Shown here: one piece after another, positions 38,143 through 43,916 of the stretch
Layout: each line of letters starts with the position of its first letter
Numbering within the stretch: position 1 is the first letter of the stretch
Source of the DNA: a virus
IMG/VR virus record: IMGVR_UViG_3300034107_000273
Coordinates: 43,957-107,956 of that record
Direction: 5' to 3' (one strand)
DNA: 64,000 bases
The notes under the pieces: model-generated
Told to the model about the DNA's origin: nothing
Database searches by the model: none
What the model saw: the letters and a program-made list of their open reading frames with translations, nothing else
Translations under genes and position numbers: made by a program

Positions 38143-38466
38143 TTATTCTAATCCCAATCCTAATTCATAGCCTGCATCTTCTTCCCAATAGTCTGCCTCA
38201 TCTTGTGGCAACCATGGGTCTAAGTGGTGTTGTTCAATAATTGCAAACGCTGGAGCGTGGCTCATTCCCTTATAGAATACTCCGTCTGGCATCGCAATCT
38301 GGCGCATGGCATCATTTTCATGGTATGCGTCAATAGCATCTATGCAAGGCTGAACCATGCTTAGTGGTACTGGTGGATAGTGATTACCTTGTAAGTGATA
38401 ACCAATAGCCTGTTCAAGTGTTATGTCTAGGTTTTCTGCTAAGTCCATCGCTGTATTGTATCCCAT
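38143..38466 (-). CDS. Hypothetical protein, 107 aa
   Basis: LENLDITLEQAIGYHLQGNHYPPVP-like start, then VQPCIDAIDAYHENDAMRQIAMPDGVFYKGMSHAPAFAIIEQHHLDPWL. His residues are frequent. A phage family of this type exists but its function is unknown to me. Confidence 0.7.
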   Translation of the reverse strand: MGYNTAMDLAENLDITLEQAIGYHLQGNHYPPVPLSMVQPCIDAIDAYHENDAMRQIAMPDGVFYKGMSHAPAFAIIEQHHLDPWLPQDEADYWEEDAGYELGLGLE

Positions 38467-38684
38467 TATCGTGTTACCACCATTCCTGTTTTGTAGAAAG
38501 TTTTTGTGTGCATTTTGCCTGAAGGTTCAGACAAGTTAATTGTTGAGTATTCATTAGCAAGTCCATGGTCAATAAACTTTTGATAAACTTCAACGGCAGA
38601 TAGGCAATCGCTATAACGACCAACCCAAGTAGTAGTAGGGTCTGAGTCATAGGTACAAGTGACTGAGTATAGGTATTCGTTCAT
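38466..38684 (-). CDS. Hypothetical beta-rich protein, 72 aa
   Basis: YLYSVTCTYDSDPTTTWVGRYSDCLSAVEVYQKFIDHG is one beta-hairpin plus helix unit similar to other small proteins here. The ends overlap the neighbours by one base. Confidence 0.65.
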   Translation of the reverse strand: MNEYLYSVTCTYDSDPTTTWVGRYSDCLSAVEVYQKFIDHGLANEYSTINLSEPSGKMHTKTFYKTGMVVTR

Positions 38685-38875
38685 TAGTTATTCTCCTTAT
38701 AGTTTTCGTTCATTATACTTTCAGCATACCATGCACAGTATTCATTTTCAAGCGACACGCCCTTGTTGCAATCGCAAAATTCTGAGTCGTATTCCTCGCC
38801 ACCATTACCAAAAAAGAGGACACCCTCATCATGGCAATCAACGCAATCAACCAAAAAGTCTAGTAAGTTTCCCAT
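38684..38875 (-). CDS. Zinc-binding protein, 63 aa
   Basis: DCVDCHDEGVLFFGNGG and FCDCN give a DnaJ-like C-x2-C..C-x-C ribbon. Acidic end. Operon member. Confidence 0.62.
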   Translation of the reverse strand: MGNLLDFLVDCVDCHDEGVLFFGNGGEEYDSEFCDCNKGVSLENEYCAWYAESIMNENYKENN

Positions 38876-38879
38876 TTAT

Positions 38880-39089
38880 TTATTCTCCAATCTTTACGGC
38901 TACTGTAGCCCAAAAGTCTTTTATGCCACGTGTTGGCGATACCTGAATTGCATACGCCTCAAAGTCTGAGCCGTACCAAACTGAGTCACGCTTTTCAGCA
39001 TGAACAACAACACCCTCATCATGGCGAGAGTGTGAGCGATAGTATTTTCCTACTAGTAGGCTTTCTATTGTATAAGGTTTTGCTGACAT
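38880..39089 (-). CDS. Hypothetical protein, 69 aa
   Basis: MSAKPYTIESLLVGKYYRSHSRHDEGVVVHAEKR with a beta-rich end. The ATG at 39089 is chosen because the promoter lies just upstream. It is the first gene of a six-gene operon. Confidence 0.65.
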   Translation of the reverse strand: MSAKPYTIESLLVGKYYRSHSRHDEGVVVHAEKRDSVWYGSDFEAYAIQVSPTRGIKDFWATVAVKIGE

Positions 39090-39133
39090 TAGCAACCTGC
39101 TTTCTTTTTGTTTATTTAACTTATTACTCTGTA

Positions 39134-39255
39134 ATCCTATCATGCGAGGCAGACAAAAAACTAATTACTAGCGAGTAATCTTAAATAGTGAGACGCTCAG
39201 AAAATGTGAGAAAAATCACAACCACGTAAAGTTATCCACAAGAGCCTGTGGAAAA
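39134..39255 (-). promoter_or_regulatory. Control module: promoter, perfect GlxR/CRP-type box and DnaA-like boxes
   Basis: Minus strand: -10 TAGGAT at 39139-39134, TTGTCT at 39156-39151 (11 bp apart). The perfect box TGTGA-N6-TCACA (39205-39220) is centred 73.5 bp upstream of the -10. TTATCCACA (39232-39240) and TGTGGAAAA (39247-39255) lie beyond it, facing each other. Confidence 0.75.
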
Positions 39256-39284
39256 CCCCCCGAGCTTTTTTATTTGAAAAGATC

Positions 39285-39305
39285 AAGCAGTTTTAAAACT
39301 TGCTT
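39285..39305 (-). repeat. 3' stem-loop repeat copy with second compensatory change
   Basis: AAGCA (39285-39289) pairs with TGCTT (39301-39305): both arms differ from GAGCA/TGCTC and still pair. Loop GTTTTAAAAC. It follows the stop of the gene at 39318. Confidence 0.75.
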
Positions 39306-39317
39306 AGGTTTTTTATT

Positions 39318-39524
39318 TTATTTTAGTAAAGCGTGTAATTCTGGCAGTTGGCAAATTTCTTTTGTGCAAGCATCATAGAATTTATTTTCATCAAATCTAG
39401 GATTGTCTGCACTGAACCATTCACTGAATTCAAAAATTAAATCTTGAAAAGTTTTTAATTCAATTTCATTTGCAAACTGATTTAGAATTTTTGCAGTTTC
39501 AACGTAGTCTTTACGTGTCATCAT
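39318..39524 (-). CDS. Hypothetical helical protein, 68 aa
   Basis: MMTRKDYVETAKILNQFANEI and FSEWFSADNPRFDENKFYDACTKE resemble a small family common in actinophages. Function unknown. Confidence 0.68.
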   Translation of the reverse strand: MMTRKDYVETAKILNQFANEIELKTFQDLIFEFSEWFSADNPRFDENKFYDACTKEICQLPELHALLK

Positions 39525-39685
39525 TATAGGCTCACCAATTTTTCTACATAGTGTGAAATTTGATTGTATGCATTAGCGCATTGATAACAATAAGTCTCAG
39601 TAGGAATTCCACCAAGCATTAGCGCATCAATTCCTGAATAAACCAACTCTGTTGAGTTGCAATTAATTACTTGACACTCTTTCAT
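39524..39685 (-). CDS. Zinc-ribbon protein, 53 aa
   Basis: Cys at positions 4, 9, 33 and 36 (KECQVINCN; YCYQCANAY) form a ribbon. It overlaps both neighbours by one base. Confidence 0.6.
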   Translation of the reverse strand: MKECQVINCNSTELVYSGIDALMLGGIPTETYCYQCANAYNQISHYVEKLVSL

Positions 39686-39888
39686 TATTCTGCCACCTTT
39701 AGAATTGCGTATGAGCCATTTTTATTTATTTCATCAAGAATAGGTTGCAAGCGTGAGCCAACCAATTCCTTTAGCATTTCTTCAAGCATTTGGACTTGCT
39801 CTTGCTTAGGAAGTGCAGCCATTGCCAGTGTGATAGGGTGTCCTGATTTGAATTCTGTTACGAATTTTAGATTATGTTCAACGTTCAT
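39685..39888 (-). CDS. Hypothetical helical protein, 67 aa
   Basis: LAMAALPKQEQVQMLEEMLKELVGSRLQPILDEINKNG is a long helical segment. Function unknown. Confidence 0.62.
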   Translation of the reverse strand: MNVEHNLKFVTEFKSGHPITLAMAALPKQEQVQMLEEMLKELVGSRLQPILDEINKNGSYAILKVAE

Positions 39889-39907
39889 TTATTTTATTTC
39901 CTATTCT

Positions 39908-40105
39908 TTAGTTTGAGTTAGTAAGTGTGCGAGTGCCACGTAGTGTTCCTGTAACACCTAGGGCATCACAAGATAGTTTTACAGATACGCCAACAGGTAA
40001 TTGTGTTGGGTATTGTGAGATGAATTGAGCAACAGCACCTTGTGAGGCGAAGTTGATTTTTTTTGTTGAACCTGAAAAGGTTTCTAGTGTTACAGTGTAA
40101 GTCAT
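39908..40105 (-). CDS. Hypothetical protein, 65 aa
   Basis: MTYTVTLETFSGSTKKINFASQGAVAQFISQYP, a beta-beta-alpha unit. It is the first gene of this operon. Confidence 0.65.
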   Translation of the reverse strand: MTYTVTLETFSGSTKKINFASQGAVAQFISQYPTQLPVGVSVKLSCDALGVTGTLRGTRTLTNSN

Positions 40106-40138
40106 TAAGTGACTCCCTTTCGTTTGTTTGATAAGACT

Positions 40139-40359
40139 ATCTTACCATTTGGGGCTGACAAATTAGGGCATTTATTTGCTAGGCTCATTGTGATTTGCAT
40201 CACACTTATTTGCTAGGCTCACTGCCTTATTTATCTTTATTTAATTGTTATACCTACAAGGGTACCAGATAAGTTTCAGGAAGTCAAAACGACACGCCGT
40301 AAAATGGGAAAAAATTTGTGTGACCTTAAACACATAAGTTATACACAGCCTGTGGAAAA
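40139..40359 (-). promoter_or_regulatory. Control module with GlxR/CRP-type boxes, 16-bp direct repeats and DnaA-like boxes
   Basis: Minus strand: -10 TAAGAT at 40144-40139, TTGTCA at 40161-40156. The perfect box at 40189-40204 is centred 52.5 bp upstream of the -10 and is flanked by direct repeats TTATTTGCTAGGCTCA (40172-40187, 40206-40221). A second box TGTGA-N6-ACACA lies at 40319-40334. TTATACACA (40339-40347) and TGTGGAAAA (40351-40359) follow. Confidence 0.72.
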
Positions 40360-40395
40360 CGCCTCGGGCCGTTTTTTATGCATGGATCTGAATTT

Positions 40396-40458
40396 TTATA
40401 AATTAGATTTCCAATAAATAAAACCAAACACAATCATTGCAATCATTACAACCAACAT
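40396..40458 (-). CDS. 20-aa membrane micro-protein, paralogue A
   Basis: MLVVMIAMIVFGFIYWKSNL is one membrane span. The reason to believe it is real is a near copy at 41350-41412 in the same position, last in an equivalent operon. Confidence 0.6.
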   Translation of the reverse strand: MLVVMIAMIVFGFIYWKSNL

Positions 40459-40461
40459 TTT

Positions 40462-40599
40462 TTATTCTCTTTCTAATTCTGTGTAATCAACAACAACAAA
40501 ATCAAGTCGTTCCAATGGAATAACTTTTAACCAAGATAGTGCAGACTCAAAGTTATCATCCTCAATGGTGACGGATAAATCAAAATTAAAAACTGGCAT
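40462..40599 (-). CDS. Small beta-alpha protein, 45 aa, paralogue A
   Basis: MPVFNFDLSVTIEDDNFESALSWLK parallels the protein at 41500-41649 (MATFEFNTFINVEADSYDEAI). The pattern is a strand, a VE-x-D turn and a helix. Confidence 0.62.
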   Translation of the reverse strand: MPVFNFDLSVTIEDDNFESALSWLKVIPLERLDFVVVDYTELERE

Positions 40600-40763
40600 T
40601 ATTTATTCTCCTTATAAAGAAAGTCCCACGCCTTACGGCATAACACAATTGAATTGCAATTGTCACAACAGATAACACCATGCTCATTTAATTCTAAATC
40701 ATACATGTCAATCATGGCAGTTACTGCACCACATACAGATTTTACAGGCACATAGGTACTCAT
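40599..40763 (-). CDS. Zinc-binding protein, 54 aa
   Basis: VCGAVTAMIDMYDLELNEHGVICCDNCNSIVLCRK has a C-x2-C pair and further Cys. It overlaps both neighbours. Confidence 0.6.
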   Translation of the reverse strand: MSTYVPVKSVCGAVTAMIDMYDLELNEHGVICCDNCNSIVLCRKAWDFLYKENK

Positions 40764-40948
40764 TATTTCTCACACTCACATTCTAAAGCAGATAGGTCAA
40801 AGTCGCAATGCTTGCAACCTTGAAACAAAAAGTGTTCATTGCAATAAATTGCAGTTTGCATTTCCTCGCAACACAAGAATTGTTTTGTGCCACGCAAAAA
40901 GACATTTGTTAAAGACATAGGGAAAAGGACAAGTGTAGGGGTACTCAT
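40763..40948 (-). CDS. Cys-rich protein, 61 aa
   Basis: The second half is Cys-rich: FLCCEEMQTAIYCNEHFLFQGCKHCDF and ECECEK. This gives two zinc-site halves. An internal ATG (MSLTNVF) is an alternative start. Confidence 0.6.
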   Translation of the reverse strand: MSTPTLVLFPMSLTNVFLRGTKQFLCCEEMQTAIYCNEHFLFQGCKHCDFDLSALECECEK

Positions 40949-41121
40949 TAGTTACTCACATACCAATCTGTCCATGTAGGGAATTGTTCAGGGTCACTAT
41001 CATAGTAGTAACGCTCAATGTTATTTTCACAATCCATGCAGAAAGTAAATTGTTCATCTCCAATTTCAGAGATAGCGGAAAGCATAGGTTTATGCTCATG
41101 TGTTTTTGTTAATGTAGTCAT
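40948..41121 (-). CDS. Small zinc-binding protein, 57 aa
   Basis: MTTLTKTHEHKPMLSAISEIGDEQFTF then FCMDCENNIERYYY and PTWTDWYVSN. It is the first gene of the 41.1-40.4 kb operon. Confidence 0.62.
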   Translation of the reverse strand: MTTLTKTHEHKPMLSAISEIGDEQFTFCMDCENNIERYYYDSDPEQFPTWTDWYVSN

Positions 41122-41178
41122 TTTATGACCACCTTTCTTTAGCGGATTTCTTTACCACTTTTATTTTCTTATACTGCA

Positions 41179-41298
41179 AGTATAGCCTATAAGTCTGACA
41201 TTTATCAACCTACTAGCCAGTAATTCCAGATAGTGAGACGCTCAAGTAATGTGATAAAGGACACACTTACTTAAAGTTATCCACAGAAGTTATCCACA
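41179..41298 (-). promoter_or_regulatory. Control module: promoter, GlxR/CRP-type box and two DnaA-like boxes
   Basis: Minus strand: -10 TATACT at 41184-41179, ATGTCAG from 41201, -35 TTGATA upstream (18-bp spacer). The box TGTGA-N6-ACACA (41250-41265) is centred 73.5 bp upstream of the -10. TTATCCACA occurs twice, at 41277-41285 and 41290-41298. Confidence 0.75.
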
Positions 41299-41315
41299 GG
41301 CGCCCCGAGCAAAAA

Positions 41316-41349
41316 ATCGCAGCTTTTTATTTCTGCGATCTTTTTTTAT
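41316..41349. terminator. Bidirectional terminator
   Basis: ATCGCAG (41316-41322) pairs with CTGCGAT (41333-41339). A T-run follows on the plus strand and an A-run precedes, so both strands get a U-tract. It replaces the GAGCA stem-loop found at this position in other modules. Confidence 0.82.
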
Positions 41350-41412
41350 TTATAAATTACTTTGCGAATAAATAAAACCAAAAACAATAAATGCAATCAT
41401 CACAACTAACAA
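41350..41412 (-). CDS. 20-aa membrane micro-protein, paralogue B, TTG start
   Basis: The start is TTG at 41412, six bases after GAGGAG. The product reads (M)LVVMIAFIVFGFIYSQSNL and differs from paralogue A at three positions plus start codon usage. Confidence 0.6.
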   Translation of the reverse strand: MLVVMIAFIVFGFIYSQSNL

Positions 41413-41413
41413 T

Positions 41414-41503
41414 TTATTTCTCCTCAATTTCATCTAGTAGATCCCATAGTGCAGTTTCTAATTCTTTAGAAACTAAATCTAATTTTTCTTGTAGTGTTTT
41501 CAT
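41414..41503 (-). CDS. Small helical protein, 29 aa
   Basis: MKTLQEKLDLVSKELETALWDLLDEIEEK is one long amphipathic helix. It contains the ribosome-binding site of paralogue B at its end and overlaps the upstream stop. Confidence 0.5.
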   Translation of the reverse strand: MKTLQEKLDLVSKELETALWDLLDEIEEK

Positions 41504-41649
41504 TCTGCATTCTCCAATTCATTTATGTCTGCGACATAGACATTGTTTTTATTTATTCCATAGTTTAATTGGAATTCAAATACAGTGATAGCCTCATCAT
41601 AGGAATCAGCCTCAACGTTTATGAAAGTATTAAATTCAAATGTAGCCAT
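41500..41649 (-). CDS. Small beta-alpha protein, 49 aa, paralogue B
   Basis: MATFEFNTFINVEADSYDEAITVFEF matches the 45-residue protein at 40462-40599 in pattern and operon position. Confidence 0.62.
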   Translation of the reverse strand: MATFEFNTFINVEADSYDEAITVFEFQLNYGINKNNVYVADINELENAE

Positions 41650-41663
41650 TCTTTATTCTCCCT

Positions 41664-41771
41664 TTATAGTGTTTTTCCGCAGTGGTTACAAGGTTTTCCT
41701 TGGTGGTCTATGCTAAGGGCATCATAGTTTGTGCCCTTCCAACAATGGTGGCATACGATTACAAAGTCCAT
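41664..41771 (-). CDS. Zinc-ribbon protein, 35 aa
   Basis: CHHCWKGTNYDALSIDHQGKPCNHCGK is a minimal two-knuckle ribbon with Cys at 7, 10, 28 and 31. Confidence 0.62.
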   Translation of the reverse strand: MDFVIVCHHCWKGTNYDALSIDHQGKPCNHCGKTL

Positions 41772-41941
41772 TATTCTGTTACCGCCTTATCTGTTATCAT
41801 TTTAAGAATTAACTGTAACTGTTCTGTAGTTAGTAGTGCTTGAGCGCAACCCCAAGCAAATGAAAGCGCAAGCGCACTATCTCCATAGTGCTCATTAGCA
41901 AGAGTGTTTATCTCTTGCGTTATCTCAAAATTAGTTTTCAT
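41771..41941 (-). CDS. Hypothetical helical protein, 56 aa
   Basis: MKTNFEITQEINTLANEHYGDSALALSFAWGCAQALL and QLQLILKMI. Coupled at both ends by one-base overlaps. Confidence 0.6.
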   Translation of the reverse strand: MKTNFEITQEINTLANEHYGDSALALSFAWGCAQALLTTEQLQLILKMITDKAVTE

Positions 41942-42036
41942 TATTTATTTTCTTCTTTCTTTAGTAGTGATAGGGCAAGGGCAAGACTTTGCTTGCGCTG
42001 GGCTTCTACGTGAGCCTTGTATTCTTCAAGTGTCAT
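41941..42036 (-). CDS. 31-aa micro-protein, paralogue A
   Basis: MTLEEYKAHVEAQRKQSLAL.. is a basic amphipathic helix. Its near twin lies at 42625-42720 with many synonymous differences, which argues for selection on the protein. Confidence 0.68.
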   Translation of the reverse strand: MTLEEYKAHVEAQRKQSLALALSLLKKEENK

Positions 42037-42067
42037 TTATCTGACCTTTCTTTTTCTTTATACTGTA

Positions 42068-42144
42068 ATTGTAGCATGGGGGTCTGACAAATTGGGGGAT
42101 ATCCATGGGCGTGTCGTAGAATTATTTTTGTGATGTTGGTCACA
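42068..42144 (-). promoter_or_regulatory. Control module: TGTCAG promoter plus perfect GlxR/CRP-type box
   Basis: Minus strand: -10 TACAAT at 42073-42068, TTGTCAG from 42090. The perfect box TGTGA-N6-TCACA (42129-42144) is centred 63.5 bp upstream of the -10. Confidence 0.76.
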
Positions 42145-42159
42145 AACGGCCCGAGCAAA

Positions 42160-42190
42160 ATTTGCAGCTGTTACACTGCAAATCTTTTTT
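42160..42190. terminator. Terminator hairpin
   Basis: ATTTGCAG (42160-42167) pairs with CTGCAAAT (42176-42183), then a T-run on the plus strand and a shorter one on the minus strand. It directly follows the minus-strand stop at 42190. Confidence 0.78.
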
Positions 42191-42288
42191 TACTTATTGC
42201 CAAACATGTTAAATATTTCATCAACCTGTTCATCAGTTAAGTGATCTAACTGAATTGCTTTTTCAAATTCAAAGAAATCTTTTTCCAT
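42190..42288 (-). CDS. Small acidic protein, 32 aa
   Basis: MEKDFFEFEKAIQLDHLTDEQVDEIFNMF is a helical, EF-like acidic segment without a full calcium loop. Last gene of its operon. Confidence 0.55.
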   Translation of the reverse strand: MEKDFFEFEKAIQLDHLTDEQVDEIFNMFGNK

Positions 42289-42482
42289 TATTCTGTTTCC
42301 TCGTTTTCTTCTAGTGCATCTTGAAAGTCATAGAGTGCCTCATTGTATGCGATTGGGTCGCACTCTTTTAGTATTTGCGAAGGGTAAAAAGTTAATTGTC
42401 CTATAGTTACAACAGGATAAGAATCATCTAGCATTTCATCAAATAATTCTTTACTAGCGAAAGCCATTTCAAAATCTAACAT
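42288..42482 (-). CDS. Hypothetical acidic protein, 64 aa
   Basis: MLDFEMAFASKELFDEMLDD then FYPSQILKECDPIAYNEALYDF. A similar pattern is common in actinophage small genes. Function unknown. Confidence 0.65.
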   Translation of the reverse strand: MLDFEMAFASKELFDEMLDDSYPVVTIGQLTFYPSQILKECDPIAYNEALYDFQDALEENEETE

Positions 42483-42628
42483 TAGTTTTCTTCTTTCTGT
42501 AGTAGGTAAGTATTAGTTAGGGAACGATTATTATTTGAGAACATAGACTCTATAACCGCTTTATCTTTTAGTGATTGAGCAATTCTTTTATCTTGTTGCT
42601 CTTTTAGAATTCTATCAAATGTGCTCAT
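42482..42628 (-). CDS. 48-aa protein, paralogue A
   Basis: MSTFDRILKEQQDKRIAQSLKDKAVIESMF.. is a near match to the plus-strand protein at 43458-43604. It is basic and helical. Confidence 0.68.
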   Translation of the reverse strand: MSTFDRILKEQQDKRIAQSLKDKAVIESMFSNNNRSLTNTYLLQKEEN

Positions 42629-42720
42629 TTGTCTGAGCCTTTCTTTAGTAGGGACATGGCTTGCAAGGTGCTTGCCTTGCGTTGCGCCTCAACGTGCGCC
42701 TTGTATTCTTCTAGTGTCAT
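42625..42720 (-). CDS. 31-aa micro-protein, paralogue B
   Basis: MTLEEYKAHVEAQRKASTLQ.. ending SLLKKGSDK. First gene of its operon, as is its twin at 41941-42036. Confidence 0.68.
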   Translation of the reverse strand: MTLEEYKAHVEAQRKASTLQAMSLLKKGSDK

Positions 42721-42755
42721 TTATTTAACGACCTTTCTTGTTGTTTATACTAGCA

Positions 42756-42822
42756 ATTCTAGCATGGGGGTCTGACAAATTAGCCTATTTGTTAGGGTGT
42801 GTCGTGTGTGACCTTAGTCACG
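42756..42822 (-). promoter_or_regulatory. Control module: TGTCAG promoter plus GlxR/CRP-type box
   Basis: Minus strand: -10 TAGAAT at 42761-42756 with TGC before it, TTGTCAG from 42778. The box TGTGA-N6-TCACG (42807-42822) is centred 53.5 bp upstream of the -10 and overlaps the stop codon of the next gene. Confidence 0.72.
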
Positions 42823-42987
42823 CCACAGGAATGGATTACCTGTAGCCTCATAGCCGTCACGCCATGAACAGCGAGGATAGACAGTGTGACTAGAAACATA
42901 GCCACACTCTGGGCAGATAACGTTTGCTAGTCGTGAGCGCATGGTTTCATAGCCCTCTGCATTTCTATTTTCAAACAGTGAGTTCAT
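42814..42987 (-). CDS. Zinc-binding protein, 57 aa
   Basis: NVICPECGYVSSHTVYPRCSW carries three of four zinc ligands. The start MNSLFENRNAEGYE follows GGAG. It is the only gene of its unit. Confidence 0.65.
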   Translation of the reverse strand: MNSLFENRNAEGYETMRSRLANVICPECGYVSSHTVYPRCSWRDGYEATGNPFLWRD

Positions 42988-43021
42988 TTGGAACTCCTTT
43001 CTTTATTTTCTTTATACTAGT

Positions 43022-43177
43022 ATTCTAGCACCTACCACTGACAAATTTGGAGATTTTTTGGGCGTGTCGTAGAACTATTTTTGTGATCCTCATCACATGG
43101 CCCCCGAGGCGTGTGAGCGACATCACATGCGACACGCCGTGTTTAGATTTGCTTTTGTCAGTCCTAACTGTTATACT
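43022..43177. promoter_or_regulatory. Divergent control module with two perfect GlxR/CRP-type boxes
   Basis: Minus promoter: -10 TAGAAT at 43027-43022, TTGTCAG from 43044. Plus promoter: TTGTCAG from 43155, -10 TATACT at 43172-43177, -35 TTGCTT. The boxes at 43082-43097 and 43112-43127 are 30 bp apart, and lie 62.5 and 92.5 bp from the minus -10 and 82.5 and 52.5 bp from the plus -10. Confidence 0.78.
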
Positions 43178-43226
43178 TGCAGTATTAGATAGTTAAAGTA
43201 TAACTACTAAACGAAAGGTCACTAAC

Positions 43227-43343
43227 ATGAACCCATTTACAGCACTACAAGATTTCCTAGATGAGAATGTCGCTTACGGACTAATTGGAGCCTTCATAGG
43301 CGTAGCAGTAGCCGTTATCCTATGCCTTACGCTTGGAGCGTGA
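43227..43343 (+). CDS. Small membrane protein, 38 aa
   Basis: MNPFTALQDFLDENVAYG then a single span (LIGAFIGVAVAVILCLTL). A GAAAGGT site precedes it. It is the first plus-strand gene after the divergent module. Confidence 0.62.
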   Translation: MNPFTALQDFLDENVAYGLIGAFIGVAVAVILCLTLGA

Positions 43344-43457
43344 CACACATCACACAACGCCAACGGCGTGTCGCCTTGACTTTTCAGGGTATGTATGATA
43401 CCCTTACAGGTATAACAATTAAATAAGATTAACTAACTAACAAGAAAGGTGTTCAGA

Positions 43458-43604
43458 ATGAATACACTAGAAAGAATACAGAAAGAGCAAGCAGAAAAGC
43501 GTGCTATACAATCTATCAAGGACAAGGCTATTGTTGCCTCAATGTTTTCTAATACAAATCGTCCATTAAACAATCAGTACCTACTAGGTAAAGAGGAAAA
43601 CTAA
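43458..43604 (+). CDS. 48-aa protein, paralogue B
   Basis: MNTLERIQKEQAEKRAIQSIKDKAIVASMF.. matches the minus-strand protein at 42482-42628 at about two thirds of positions. A GAAAGGTG site precedes it. Confidence 0.7.
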   Translation: MNTLERIQKEQAEKRAIQSIKDKAIVASMFSNTNRPLNNQYLLGKEEN

Positions 43605-43712
43605 GTGTTTATTATTGACATGATTACAAATTTTATTGAAGAGTACGCTATGGTTATAGTTATCTCATCAGTATGCATTATCCCTACTATTATCTACTAC
43701 ATCAACAATTAA
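43605..43712 (+). CDS. Small membrane protein, 35 aa, GTG start
   Basis: GTG follows directly after the preceding TAA. The product has one span (AMVIVISSVCIIPTIIYYI). AAGAGGAAAA in the upstream gene is a good ribosome-binding site. Confidence 0.55.
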   Translation: MFIIDMITNFIEEYAMVIVISSVCIIPTIIYYINN

Positions 43713-43721
43713 GGAAAACTA

Positions 43722-43916
43722 ATGTCACTATCACTAATAAACAAAATCAATGTTGGAAAACTGTTTATCTCCAACGACCATATGTATCTTGTTAAAGAGG
43801 TATTAGAGGTAAATGATGAACACGAATCAGTAACTGCAACACTTACTAACTATAAAGGTGAGGAAGTGTTTTTTTGTGGTGGGTTTTCTCAATGGTTTGA
43901 AGGGTTGGTTAAATAA
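43722..43916 (+). CDS. Hypothetical beta-rich protein, 64 aa
   Basis: VGKLFISNDHMYLVKEVLEVNDEHESVTATLTNYKG looks like a small SH3-like barrel. AAGGAAAA precedes the ATG. Confidence 0.65.
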   Translation: MSLSLINKINVGKLFISNDHMYLVKEVLEVNDEHESVTATLTNYKGEEVFFCGGFSQWFEGLVK

